Source: Rhabdornis inornatus
Lineage: Eukaryota; Chordata; Aves; Passeriformes; Rhabdornithidae
NCBI GenBank assembly: GCA_013397075.1
Contig: VWZS01010165.1
Span: 124,001 to 188,000 of the forward strand
DNA: 64,000 nucleotides
Reading direction: 5' to 3'
Shown: positions 12,361 to 24,666 of the stretch, in pieces
Layout of the letters: every line of letters starts with the position of its first letter
Position numbering within the stretch: the first letter of the stretch is position 1
The notes under the pieces: generated by a model
Databases searched by the model: none
Told to the model about the DNA's origin: nothing
What the model saw: only the letters and a program-made list of their open reading frames with translations
Position numbers and translations under genes: made by a program

Positions 12361-13054
12361 AGAAATGTGGTGGGGATAAGCAGCTGGGTGAAGAAATGAT
12401 GACTGCAGCCACTACCCTGGGCATGTGTTAGCAAGCATGAGAGCAGCAATGGGGTAAAAGTCATTGATTTTGAGATGAAACTGATTCAGAAGGTTAAGGC
12501 CAGATATCCTCTTGGCACTGCCAAAAACAGCAGCTACCAAAATGGAAATTGAGAAAGATGTGTCCCTGGAGCTCTTGAGTTTACAAGTTACAGCTATATT
12601 TTTAAATTGAGGGCAACACAGGTCAGTCACCTCTTTGGAAGTGTTTGTGCCTTTTAACTACCAGCAGCTCCTGTGCTAAACGAGAAAGGTACAGTTACAA
12701 GAGCTCAAGAAGCAGGTTTTTTTCTCTGGATGGTATATTTGGATACATACAAACAAGAGGTAGCCTACAGCAGTCAAACACTTCAGAGTCCTTTTCACAA
12801 GCAATCCCAAAACCGCCCTGCAAAGCAATATCTACCTACCTTGCTGGCAGATTCAGAACAAATTGTGCTATATGACATGTAATTTTTTTAATAGACCAAA
12901 AAAAATTGCACAGCCATGCAGATATGCCAGTCACTTGGCTTACTGTAATCAGACATGGTGAAGGAGCTCTAAGTGCATTTCAAGTCTCTGCAGCATGTCA
13001 GTTCTGGAGCAAGTCTGTTGGAAAATGCATTCACTAGAACAAAATGATGGTGCT

Positions 13055-13140
13055 GCTAATATTAATAATAATACTTAGCACTTCAATTGCATCTCATATT
13101 TTCCAAGTGCTGTACAAATGCTAATTAATTAGGCTGTGAA
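13055..13140 (+). mobile_element. Probable ancient L3/CR1-type LINE 3' end remnant
   Basis: The segment runs from an AATAATAATA stretch through ACTTAGCACTT and CATCTCATATTT to AAGTGCTGTACAAATG and CTAATTAATTAG. Those words fall in the order found in the 3' ends of old amniote L3/CR1-type LINEs: an AAT-rich start, TAGCACTT, then AAGTGCTTTACAAA followed by TTAATTAA. Recognition is from memory of the family's general look, without an alignment. If right, it is a deeply decayed copy older than the CR1 at 43168-43284. A MIR-family SINE, which shares related 3' words, is the main alternative. Confidence 0.45.
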
Positions 13141-13870
13141 GCTGAATGCCAAATAGAGAAAAAGTCTTGTGTCACTGCTTGTAGAACAAGTTATCTTGAT
13201 TGTTGCACTTTTCTTATTTTCCTTGGGAAAACACAAGCAATGCAAGGAACAATTCAGTTGCACAGAGCACAGCAAGGGCCCAGTGGAGACAACTGCTACA
13301 AAAATCCAAGGCTGTGGCGATCCCAAAGCTGAAACAACCTCTTGTGGCTTTAGTAATTGGAATGAAGGAAGGTGTCTTTATTCCGGGATTAGGTTTTTAC
13401 TTAAGTGACAGGAGTGGAGCAATGTGCTCCCCATTCTGCACAAAATCTGAGCTTGTTTGGGTGGGGTTTTTTCCCTAAGTTAGCACTTTTACAAGCTTTT
13501 CATCTCTCCTCAAATGCAAAATGCATCTTCAATACCCCACTACTTAAAAAACCAAACAATTCTGCAACTTTGCTTTGAGAGACATCTATGCAGCCACCCT
13601 GTATTCTGGCCAATAAATCAAGTTCTTTTTGAAACAAGAGTGAGTGGCTAAGACCATTGCAGGCCAGAGGGACAGGAAGACTCAGCTCACAGCCAGGGCA
13701 GGATGGGAGGAGAAGAAGCTGAATCTGCCAAATTCCCTTCTTGGGACACCTCACATTGGCTGGAGCAGGGCAGCTGCACACAGAGAGCTGGGCCACAGGC
13801 TGGAAGACACAGAGGGTTCATTTCCAGCCCTTTTGCAGAGGTTGGTAATGCTGTTTACCAGCAAATAAAT

Positions 13871-13903
13871 ATAATAATAATAATGTAAAATAATAATAAT
13901 ATA
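13871..13903 (+). repeat. AAT trinucleotide microsatellite, interrupted
   Basis: Two blocks of AAT repeats (13871-13884 and about 13890-13903), each of four to five units, are separated by a short GTAAA-type interruption. AT-rich sequence continues on the 3' side to about 13915. It is likely polymorphic between individuals. No other function is visible. Confidence 0.85.
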
Positions 13904-14019
13904 AAATTATTTTCTGCACAGAGCTGATGCTTGCTAAGTGTAATGTGGGTGCTGTGTTTTGTGGCTACAAAAAAACCCAAGGTTTTCTATCCTTCAGGTG
14001 TGTCCCTTCTGGCTGCTTG

Positions 14020-14420
14020 AAGTCAGAAAGAGATCCTGGCAGTGATGCCACTTCCCTGAGAGCTGAGCTGCTGAAGGCAGTGGCAGGGAGTTTGCTTTTT
14101 CCTGAAAAAAAATCACTCTGTTTCAGAGAAAATCAAGTGGGAATTACAGTGAAGTCAGACCCTGGTCTGTGCCCTGGTGGCATTAATTTTCTGTCAGGTG
14201 GCATAGAGACATGAGCCATCCCAAGTGGAGGGTGCCCTGCCCTAGCTCAGGGTCCTGGAGTCACCTGCTGGTGCTGCTGCAGCTGCTCAGACAGTGCTCA
14301 CCTGTGACCTGCCCGTGTCCTTCCTTGGGGACAGTCCTGTGCTGCCAGCCCCTACCTGAGATGTGGTTTAGGAGCAGGCAGTGTGGTGTTACTGCTGCTC
14401 AGAAGCAAAGGCATGGGGGA
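14020..14420. other. GC-rich, CpG-poor block
   Basis: A GC-enriched stretch with CTGCTG/CAGCTG words and a plus-strand frame of about 119 codons (14211-14570) that resembles nothing known. It lacks splice-site-flanked structure. It belongs to the same class of block as 8641-9240. Confidence 0.4.
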
Positions 14421-15131
14421 GTCAGAATCTCTTTCTTATATTTTAACTTTATATCTTTTATAAACCTCTTATGTACTGACCAACTTTGTCAAAAGCTGGT
14501 TTGCACATATTTTTCTCAGAAATTGTTTACTTCTGAAGAGCATGAGAGAATTTGTACGAGTGAGCTCTGAGTTAGCAGGGAGGAAAGCAAATCAGGCCCA
14601 GCATCTCCTGGGTATCAGCAGGTGCTGAAGCATTCCCTGGAGCCTGGAATGCAGTTCTGTGTGTTTCCTTTGCCAGAACTGCAGCAGCCTGTGAGATCAT
14701 CAATAAAGGACATCAGAGGAAAAAATTACCTTAAGTTAGGAGGTTGCTTCTAAAGATGCTCCAGTGACAATTTGCCTGTGTGAAAGAGCATCCTGAGACG
14801 GTTGCACAGAATGTGTTTTCCCATACTGTGTTACCCTTTTGCATATCCACACCATAGGAAGACTGTGTGAAGGAATCAGGCTGTTTAAGAAAATTTATTC
14901 ACGTTTGAAAGGGATTTTGAAAACTGTCATAATCAATACAGAAATAGAGGTACAATAGTAAGTCCTTCATTTTCCTTCTCTCCCAAAGTTAATGAAATAT
15001 TTGTAATTGCTTGTGAAAGAAACAGGCTTTTATCCTGAAAATGTCTTGAAACTGCTATACCATGTTGCTGTTTGAAAAAGACAGAAATAGGCTACTGTTT
15101 TGGAATCAGCAGGACAGGAGTTTTCCTTGCC

Positions 15132-15153
15132 TGTACTGATTTTTATCAGTACA
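15132..15153. repeat. Perfect 9-bp hairpin with TTTT loop
   Basis: Arms TGTACTGAT (15132-15140) and ATCAGTACA (15145-15153) are exact reverse complements around a four-base T loop. One or two hairpins of this size are expected by chance in 64 kb. It is listed because longer ones also occur in the window. Confidence 0.75.
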
Positions 15154-16830
15154 TATTTTTTTTCAAATTTTCACTATAATTACTGTGATGAAACAGTGGC
15201 TAATTTTTGGTCTGCCCATCAGGCCTTTGTTAAACAATTCATCTTTGGTATGATGAAAGCAGTGTGCCTGGCATCCCATTTTCAAATTGTCTCTTGAAAT
15301 TGTCTTGTTTTCTCTATAATACACAGAAATCACTGTTATTATATTTTTGTGTAGTATGCATATGACTATCTCCTTTTCTCTATTGAAATATGAATTCAAG
15401 GTACTTCTATAGCTGCTTTGATGGTATGCTGTGATGATTATTTCTCATACAATACTTCTCAAAAAAAGTATATATTGGTGCACTGAGTTTTCCAGACTCA
15501 TTTTGAGGGACAGGAGATCAAGCGGTAAAATTGATGGGATTAATTTTTGTGAAAAAAAATCCAGCCAGTTTTTCATTTTGTGGTTGGCAAATAATTTTGA
15601 AACTGACTATGATATCTGCATTGGAATACTTTGCTCACATGTGATTCCCTAAAATTACTGGCTCCACAGCTCAGGCTGCCAGGAATTTGGGTGTCGCCTG
15701 GCTTACACAGGCTAATGTACAAGAGCAGGATTGCCCGTAGAGGTCTCAGGAATTGTTCTTAGCAGATCATTCAGCTGTAGCCAGGGAAATAGGAGAGCAG
15801 TGATGCTTGCAATCACTGAATTATCTCAGTAAGAGCATTTCCCCAAGCTCCAGAATGTTGAGGAACCCATGTACCAAATGTTCAAAACTAAAATCCAAGG
15901 GACACATGTAATGGCATGCATTTAGCAGCACTGTTTAATTCCCTTTTTATTTTGAAAACACTATGTTAGCAGTTTTTAAACCCATGGTGTGGGGCACCAC
16001 AGCCTGCCATAGCCCTCTGAGACAGCAGTGGGTTGGGAGGAGTCAGTTCCTTTCTGCTCCTCATTGTGCTCTGCCAGACAATTTCCTCCATGGCAGGAAG
16101 CAAAAATGCTCCCAAATCAAAATCTAATTGAAAAGTTAGGAAAGGTATTATAGAGCTCCCCAACTCTATGCAGGGATGGGTGGTTGAATATTCATCAATT
16201 CAGAATATATTTGTTTTAGGACCAGCACTTACTGGCAAGCAATTAGTCTTTAAAAGATAGGCACTATAATGGGTTCTGCTTACCAAGAACAAAGGCTTGA
16301 ATTATATCTCCAAGAATAGCACAGACCAGAACAGGCATCACATTTTCCCACTGAAGATGGGTATACTTTGATTGTATTAGTGCTGCTGGACCAATTAGGT
16401 GAAGCTGCTCATTTGCAATTAGGATTTCTAGGCAGTAACTCCATTAATGCTCCCAGACAGTAGCTCCTGTGCCAGAACCACTTATTTAAATGCTTCTAAT
16501 GGACAGCCATAAGGTGCCCCTGCCCTCCCAGGAGCATCACTCATGTTGGTGTTAGGATCTCCTAAGCTTTAGAAGTAATCTAATTTTCTATTGCTCAGTG
16601 TAGAGTGCAGGAGTCTACATGTAAACAGGACCCAGAGTCAGCTGTGTTTATTTACTTACCAGCAAAGAGCTGGTCTGGCTTTAATGCATGGTATGGCATC
16701 TATATTTTCATGCTGAATTTGCTACAGGATTTGCTTTTCTGTAGCATTTAGGAAAAGGCAAATTAGTGAATGTTGTAGCATAGCATATCCTGTTGCTAAA
16801 AATAAATGCCTTGATTTACATATTCTTCTA

Positions 16831-19800
16831 TGTATGTATACATAAATACAGATCTATCCAGCAGATACACACACACACAGACTTTGCATTTGATATTCTG
16901 ATTGGAGCTCAATAGATAAGGGATTACCTTGGGGCCCTCTCTTCTCATTGACTCTCTGCCTCCCTGCTTCTCCCTCCCCAGTTACAAGTTGAGTGAACTC
17001 CTACTTTAGCTGAATTTAAAGTGTGCTCCTTACTCAACATTTTAAACTCTAACTTACCTAAAAACATTTGCACATCTTTTGCACTGAAGCTACACATGAA
17101 AATCTTTTTTCTTCCTAGATTCAGTTTTGCTCTCGCTTATTTGAGGATATAGCCAGTACATCTGCACTGAAAATGTACAGGAGTTAACAGGTTTTGACAG
17201 AACCAAAATCTCACTCATACAATATAAATGACTTTTATATCTGAAGAAGTAATTATGTAGTGTCATAAGAAAAACAATAATAATTTCCTGATACTCCTTC
17301 CAAGTGACATGGGAAGCATCAGACTGTCTGAGTCTGTTCTGAAAAATGCAGGAGGTGTTAATGAAGATTAAAACTGAATTAGTGGACATACCAATGCAAT
17401 CATGTCAAACAAAAGCAACAGTTATGCCAGATTATAATTGCAAACCCTGTTTTGTGGCTTGCTCTCTCATGTGGAGGCAAAAATAACCTTATTCTCCAGT
17501 CCCTTTTCAGTCATTTTTATGAATGTTGCATTTTGTTCTGTCCCCACTGTACAAGCCAGGTGTTCCTTTTTTCTGCAAAACAACAATACATCATTTAAGT
17601 GAAGTTCATTTTTTGAAGCTCAGTGAGTTGAGGTTTTCTCCATTTCCCTGGCTGTATCCAATCAGCTACTGGAGGCACTGGCATGTGTCATAAATTTTGC
17701 TGCAAATATGGGCCAGCTGAAACATATACCAATTCAGAGATCACATCTCCTCAGCATCCCACTAGGCAGGAAAGGAAATGAAATGTGTTTGCTGTGTTCT
17801 GCTGAAGCAAGAGAATGGAGCAGGAGCTGATAGAAAATCTGAATTCTTAGCAGGAAAGAAAACCTCTTTCAAAAGAAAACCTTGAGAAAAATTAACCCAC
17901 AGATCACTGTGTGCATTTTTCTCCAAGGCTCTTTGCTTGAGCAGACTCTGAGACCAGCCCTGCCTCCTGCCTGCAGTGGCTGACCAAGGCTTTCCTTTCT
18001 GTTGTCCCAGCAGTGAAGGACTTGTTTTACCAGCAGTGTCTGGAAAGCATGTTAAGAATGAAAGCAAGCCATTAGTAACTGAGTGTTGTGATGAGTAAGA
18101 AAATTTTCTCTCCTCTGCACATAGAAGCACAGCCTTGTGTGTACCCCAGAGTCACTCCTTCCCTTGTCTGTTTTGTGGGGTTTCTAGAGCTGCTTGTCAT
18201 GTTCATGGAATGATTTTCTCCCTTTTTAAGTCTGAAGCATTAGTAATTTTCTCAGCAGTCATGCAGGCTGTCAAGGTTACAAGACTTTATCCATGTACTT
18301 GATGCTATGGCAGGCTGAATGTCACATTCCTGAATTAAAAACAAAGTAATCCTCAGAGGATAAAGAAGTGCTTTGTCTCACAGGAGGTCTGGCTTTGTTG
18401 ATTCAGCCCTTTGCCTGCTCTAGGATGGCTACATGGCATACATAACCTTGAGGGTGGAATTTCACACCTGGGAAGTAGGATGTGCATCAAATCTGGGCTT
18501 TAGGTCATTCAGTGGAAGTCGGTCCTGACCTGTTTGACCTGGGACTATGGGCTGCCGGGCCATTCTGTGGTGATTCCTGGTTTTTCTGTGTGGTTCCATT
18601 TTTTCCTGACATCTCTCACTCCTTTTTGAGAAGCAGAGGTCAGGGCAAAGACACTTGTCTGAATTAGAGTTTCCTCTTATTCTTGGGGATTAAATAGAGA
18701 CCACTCTCTGGTCTCTACTATGGGGGAATGAGCAGTCTGAACCCTAAATGATCTGAGCAAATAAAGGCACTACTAAATCCCTTAAAATCACTGTGGGACA
18801 CAGGGGAGTCTGTTCCTATGTATTTATATCAAGGAAATTCCATGAATGCATTGAACTTTGTGCAAACAATTGCATGCTCTCATGTAGTATGTAGCAAATG
18901 GACAGGGAAGCAGGGGGGAACAGAGCTTAAAAGGATTTAGCTATGCTTGGTCACTCTCTGGATTACTTACTTTGGTTTGCTTCAGGCTTTTTCTCCTAAC
19001 TGTGCAACAAGGCTGTGTATTGACTTTGCTGAATTATTGAAGGGAGTTGCAAATGATGCATGAAATGAAAAATCCTTCTCCACCCTCTGCACACACTGCC
19101 ACCAGACAATTCTGTGCAATCACTTCTGAGCTGCACCACCATATCAGGTGTACCTAGATATCCACAAGGATTGTTGGAATTAATGATAATGGGAGTTTCT
19201 CTTCTTAGTGTTTCCCTTACTGCTCTCAGTCTCAGGAGAAATGTAACATTCTGCCAGGGCAGTTGTCATCACTGAAAGCACTTGCACCCACTCTAACCTT
19301 ATGTTTGTATAACTGGAACTAGAATTTGGGACCAAGTCAAAGAAAACAGTCACCCTTCTGCTGCACTTGTGGCAACCAGTCCTTTCATCTTCTCTCAGAT
19401 TGATGAGCTGTGCCTGTTAAAGGAATCAGTTTTAAAAAGCTACATTTCCACATAGCTCCAAAAAGTCAGAGCAGATGTTGAATTGAGCAGTACACTCAGA
19501 TAGCAACCAAATCTTGAATTACAAGAGTTTGTCAGCAACTACGTGCTTCTTGCTTAAGTGGTGTTAATTTTAGCAAACTATCCCTTGCTCAGAGGCCCCC
19601 AACCCAAAGCACTATATTTGCTTGATATAATTTGAAAATCTTCTGAAAATGTATGTTATAAGAGTAAGTGATAATGTTAGGGTTTGAAGTTTCATCGTGA
19701 TTGTGCTGCACAGCTGCTAACACCAGCCTCTTTAGAATTTATGTGCTCGTCTATGTTTTTCAGGAAAATTTAATTTGAGGAAGTTGTGTTTATCAACTTC

Positions 19801-22129
19801 CTGGCTTACTATCAACAGCATGCTGCTTTCTTTTTAATATGAGGTGCTAATTATGTTTTCCTCAGACTTCAATATAAATGAAATGTATTTGGCAGTTGTC
19901 AACAGCTTTGCAGAGTATGATAACGCCATCACACAAACTTTGAGGTTCTCTGAGCATGGGTTTATGCTTCTGAGTTGTGCATCTTGCAATTATATTTCAC
20001 ACAGTGGGACAAGATCACCTGACCTGTTTTGCAGATGTTTTGGAGAACACAGAAACTGCCAGGAAGTGTAATAGCACTGAGCACTAGAAATGCATGTTCT
20101 TTGTGAAGAAGGAGCATGTCAGAGCTGGTCTTTAGTGAAAATCTCACAGCATTAACAGAGCTTGAAACAAATTAAGCAGGAGTGCACCTGTTAAATTCCT
20201 TCTTCATCCTGAAACTGAGATCTAGGCAAGAATAAGCCATTCAAAAGCGGGGGGGCTTCCTCTTTTTTCCAAGAACATAGAATGATCTGTGTGCTACCAA
20301 TCCCCACACCATGAAAATTAGCACTCGGTCTGCAGTGGAAGGAGTTCACAGAAAACTTTGTAAAAGGAGTCTGAGCTCCAGACCCTCCTCTCCCCTGAAT
20401 TTCCTCTGGGCACTGTGGAGGAGGCACATGATCCCAGAATCCCTCTTCCCCTTCCCAGCTCTGGCAGTGATGCATTGAGTGGATCCCACTAGGAGATCCT
20501 CTCAGATATAAGATGCTAAAGCAACTGTTGGAGGTCTTCAGTTAGGGGTTATTAAAGAAATATTTACCCTCTTCAGTTCCCACAACAGGAGACAGCAATT
20601 ACAGGGCAGAAAGGAAGGAACTGATAAAGGTTTGATGCAGTTTGGATATCAGAAGCATGGAGGCAACTTTTTTCATAGGCCATGGCATTAGGGCCAGAAT
20701 TGCATTTGAGCAGGACAATTCTGCTATTTCCTTTGAGGCTGGCAGCCTCAATAGTTGTGTTTAGAAGCTAAATAACCTGTGCAGTGCTGTGCAAGAGAAA
20801 GGATGATGAAGTATTGATTGCATTTTAGTCAGCCAGAGGAGAGTGAAAGGGATCAGTCCATTTATATTGTCTGTTCACCACTATGGAAGGAGCAATACAT
20901 GGCAAGGGTGGGAAACCTTTGTTTTGGTCAGAGGAGGTAATTTCACTGAAGCCTCCATAGCCTTTGCCACTGATATCAAAACTGGGCCAGAAAGGTGATG
21001 TAGGAAGATATATTTTGAAATTATTATGTCTGTTTGGGGTTAAAATATTGTTAGTTTCTCTAATTTTGGTTATCCTTTATATTCTTAGAAATCATCTCTT
21101 CTTTCAATTATATTGCACTTAAGCCTTATGCTCTTAAACAAAACTTCCTCTCAGCTTGTTTTTAGAAAAATCTTGAAATGGGAGAAGCTTTTTAACATTT
21201 TTGTACATTAAGTCAGATTCTTAATAATCACTTTTGCAAAATAGATTTTACACCTTCCATGTTGATATATAACTATAATCTTTTTCCCTATCATAATTAA
21301 AAGGCACTTCTTTGACATTTCTACCTCTTCTTTTTCCTTTAAATACTGCTTTAGAAGTACTGAAATTTGCACTTTTCCTCCTGTTCCTGCTGTGCCACCA
21401 CCCCTCTTGCCAGGCTGGTGTGTTTGCTTTCAGCACGGCTGCTTCGTGACTGTCCCCTTCCAAAAGTCGTGCTGCTTGCATCTTGCTGCCAAAAGCAGCT
21501 CTAGGTCCTGTGTGTGATGATGAGGGATCATTTACAGAGTTCCCCTCCCTCTGAACAGTGTCTTTCACTGATCTTGTGCTCACTAGCTGCCCTCTTGAGG
21601 ATGCACAGGAGTGCAGTGCCCCTGGGGACTCCTAAAATGCTGGCCAGACAACAAGGAGAACATCTTTTTCCCTCCCCCAGGAGCCACTAACCGTGCACAG
21701 GCATAGGAAATGAACACATATTTCTTTGGACTGAAAGGGAAGAAAGATAATTCAGATCCCCAAAGAGATTTGGGATATGAAAACCTGTCCTTTCTCCCCA
21801 CCCAAATGAAAGCAAATTGACTTCTCTAGTCAATTTGATTTAGGTCAGCATGCCAAGCACTACAACTGTTGCTGAGCCCTTAAGAGGGACAGATTCATCA
21901 GAAATGATGGTATGTCCACTGTGAATGTTCTTGCTGATATCCCACTGGCTTGTCCCCCATGATTTTAGACCATTTCATCACCAACTGCAATTTCCATTGC
22001 TTCTCTTCTTGTGAGCACAGTAGCTGATACTTTTCCTCATGCTTTCTCTAAGAGTAGATTTGTTGAATATGATGAATTTGATGAAGAATATTTTTTTATT
22101 TTTCTATATTTGAATCAGGGAAAGTCTCT
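16831..22129. other. Noncoding DNA, no gene recognised
   Basis: AT-leaning sequence with frequent stops in all frames. Minor items are a 12-base palindrome TATGTATACATA at 16833-16844, a 13-base AC repeat at 16867-16879 and a 9-bp hairpin at 18695-18717 (arms TAGAGACCA and TGGTCTCTA, 5-nt loop). A stronger hairpin at 21813-21837 is listed separately. I saw no named interspersed repeat. Confidence 0.65.
21813..21837. repeat. Perfect 10-bp hairpin, 5-nt loop
   Basis: CAAATTGACT (21813-21822) and AGTCAATTTG (21828-21837) are exact reverse complements around the loop TCTCT. Pairing stops at both flanks. This is one of four such perfect hairpins in the window outside simple sequence; chance would give well under one. 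It is too short for a pre-miRNA. Confidence 0.8.
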
Positions 22130-22860
22130 CAGTCATTCCTCCATCGCACTGGCTGCACAGCTGCTCTTAGTGTCCCAAAACCAGCCCTGAGTCCAGGCAC
22201 AGTCCAGGCACTCAGGGTTTGGCTGGTGCCAGCTCTCCAGCTGTGCAGTGGATGAAAAGTCCCTGGCTGCTCTGGGTACAGCTGCAGTAACCTTCCTGCT
22301 GGCACCTTTATGTCCTTGCTGGTGGCAGAGATGGGAAAGCTGCTCTCAATATCAGAGTCAAAAGATATGAGAGGCAGTGGGAAAGCACTTGCTCAGTGTA
22401 TATTTGGAGTCACAGAATACCTGGAACACCTCTCCTCTGCAGGGAATGACATTTTGTTAATGAAAATACATGCCATTGTCCATGAAGCCTTGAGAACAGC
22501 ATGATGAGGGTAATTTGCTGCTGGTGGTACATCTAAAAAACTTAAACCAGCCCTGTGAGGTAGGAAAGTGTCCAGGATGGCATGAGGAAGGAAATTTGGG
22601 TTCAGCCAGGCTTGAGCCAGTGGAAATTTGGGGAATCCTCCACAGAGCCACCAGAAGTCACTGCATGCCCAGCTGTGAGCACAGAAATAGCAGATCCAGG
22701 CAAGGAAAGGTCAGCCCCAGCCTCAAACCCAAAGAGGAGGAGACACCAAGTTCATGGTGACACTTGGGAAGGGCTCAAGGTGCCAGCTCTGGCTTTTCCA
22801 TCTGCTCTGCCCTCTCACATGCTGGGCAGTGGATGCACCATGCCCCAACAGCCCACTCTG
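22130..22860. other. GC-enriched, CpG-poor noncoding block
   Basis: A moderately GC-rich stretch with many CAG, CTG and CCAG words and very few CpG (one near 22145). A plus-strand frame of about 138 codons begins at 22582 and overlaps other open frames; the product is not recognisable. No repeat family was identified. Confidence 0.4.
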
Positions 22861-23259
22861 ATGTTTTTTCTCAGTTTAAAATTTGCTTGTATGATCTTTC
22901 TGTGCAGAAAAATTTGGCATAGCTGCACTCAGCCCCTGCCAAAATGTGTGCCTTGTTTTAATCTCTTTGTTTTTCTCAACATAATCACCCTAATTTAATT
23001 TTACACAATTAAAAGAAAAAAAAACAACACTCAGACTTTAAATACTCTGCTTTTTTTTTTTCTCCCAATGAATGAACATCCTAGAGTAAAACACCAAAAT
23101 TCCACTTTTACCACTGTATTTATACACTTGAAATCACTTGCCAGTTCTTTCTGTAAAAATTAATTTAATCTAATTTCTTGGAAAATTGTTAACTCATTTT
23201 AGTTAATTCATTCCTCTTCAGAGTTTAATTTTTCCCCTTTATTTTTGTGTTTTTTACAG

Positions 23260-23523
23260 TCTCTGCATCCAATTTCACGATTGCTTCAAAAAGCTATGAC
23301 TCACATTTATGTCATAAGATATGGAATGGAGAGAAACTTTAGAGCTTCATTTACTTTGACTCAAGATATGTTTCTGATTCTCAGTGTCAAAAGTGCAGCA
23401 GAACCTGTCATTTCTGTTCAAGACATGAGAAATATTAATAAACCAAATAAAGGAGACCACGCTGGGAAATGTGAATTCCAAAAAAAAAAAAATCAAAATG
23501 AAAAGCTGAAACTCAGTCCATGA
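23260..23523 (+). other. Exon-like open segment with strong 3' splice context
   Basis: A long T-rich tract ends in TTTTTTACAG at 23259, an excellent 3' splice-site match. The frame that starts at once stays open for 87 codons to a TGA at 23521-23523. AATAAA occurs downstream at 23920-23925, so the shape of a terminal exon is present. Against it, the frame contains an uninterrupted A13 run (23480-23492) that reads as lysines and would be unstable. The predicted peptide matches no family I know, and no upstream partner exon was found. An alternative is a decayed retrocopy, since another AATAAA lies 28 bases before the A-run. Confidence 0.12.
23446..23492 (+). other. AATAAA followed 28 nt later by an A13 run
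   Basis: AATAAA (23446-23451) precedes thirteen A (23480-23492) at the normal distance between poly(A) signal and cleavage site. This would fit a retrotransposed mRNA end, but I could not find matching target-site duplications around it. Chance in A-rich DNA remains possible. Confidence 0.25.
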
Positions 23524-24640
23524 AAATGAAAGGAAAGAATCCTGAATTTTTTATCAAAACTGTATTTGGTCTGCATATTTGAATGTATTTGTCATGCCTT
23601 ATATACACAAAGAACAAACATAAATCAGGTGATTTTTATTATTTTTTTTCAGATTAAGGCAAGAAGCAAACAAAAAAGAAGACATAAACAGCTCATTTTT
23701 TCTTTTTTACTGTGTAGGTTTTGACTTTGGTGGAGTGACTTCAAAGACTTTACATTTTTTCCAGCATGAGAGTAACATCAGGCTCAAATTCTTCACACAA
23801 AAAAAGAGCTTTGGTTGAGTCAGAAAATCGTTTTCTATCTCAAACTTTTTGCTTTGTAAAATGAAACCTCAAGTCTCTTCTCCTAAAACTCATCATGAAT
23901 TTCAATATCTTTAAGTTACAATAAAGAAAAATCCATGTGTAAAATCTAGTAGAGGTCAAAGGATGGGAATTCTGTAGGAAGGTTAAAGTGAGAAAAGCAA
24001 TCAGAAAATTGGAGAAAATTCTCTTACAAATGAAAAATTAAGATTTCTATCTCAGATTTGGGGTGGTTTGTGGTTTTTTCAAAAGAATCTCTGAGGGTAA
24101 AAAACTGCCTCAGTTTTTTTCCTGGGCTCTGGACTGAGCATTACCCAGCTGTTCCCAGAAGTCCTCACTGCATAAATTTTGCTTTGGAGTCAAATCACTC
24201 AGTCACAGCATTTGCTACTTTTCAGATTAAAATGGTTCTGCTGAGATGCCCATCTTCCTTTCTGAGAAGTCATTTGCTTTCCTTTCATAAGCATAGTGCT
24301 GGGGTTTTGCAGTGGTGATTGTCATGGGATTTTCTGTGAGGTTTTTTGATTAGGAAAGACAAACTGCATCAGTTTTGACTTAAGTCTGCTCACTGCTTAA
24401 ATAACTTACTATGCAAACCTTAGCTTACATTAGAAATACAGACAAAAGTGGTATGACACCATAATTTTAACCAGAGTTTCTATGATCTGTACATTTAAAG
24501 AGTGAGAAATGTTCTTAAATGCAATTTACTATTTTGCGGAGAATGCTTTCTACGAATTTTGCTTTATTCAGTCAATAATTAAAGCAAAAGATGTGGTTTC
24601 AGCTTTGAGATAGTTTATTAACTACCCATTTAATTCTGTG

Positions 24641-24666
24641 TTTTGAAGACTGGGTAGTCTTCAAAA
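24641..24666. repeat. Perfect 11-bp hairpin, GGGT loop
   Basis: TTTTGAAGACT (24641-24651) and AGTCTTCAAAA (24656-24666) are exact reverse complements around GGGT. In addition ACTACCCA at 24621-24628 is the exact reverse complement of TGGGTAGT across the loop (24651-24658), so a second fold is possible. This is the longest perfect stem I found in the window. Such nested complementarity can be left by a replication template switch. Confidence 0.85.

Larger units (their letters stand above)
12361..16830. other. Noncoding DNA with old repeat remnants
   Basis: No gene recognised. It holds an old L3/CR1-like 3' end at 13055-13140, an AAT microsatellite at 13871-13903, a GC-rich block at 14020-14420 and a 9-bp hairpin at 15132-15153, each listed separately. 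The rest is unique-looking AT-leaning DNA with stops in all frames. Around 16380-16450 there are several ATTAG/CAATTAG words, but nothing beyond AT-rich expectation. Confidence 0.6.

Noticed and set aside
20274..20290. CATAGAATGAT word resembling a minus-strand CR1 end
   Set aside because: The adjoining CR1 words (GGTTGGAAGGGACC) are absent, so it is a chance match.
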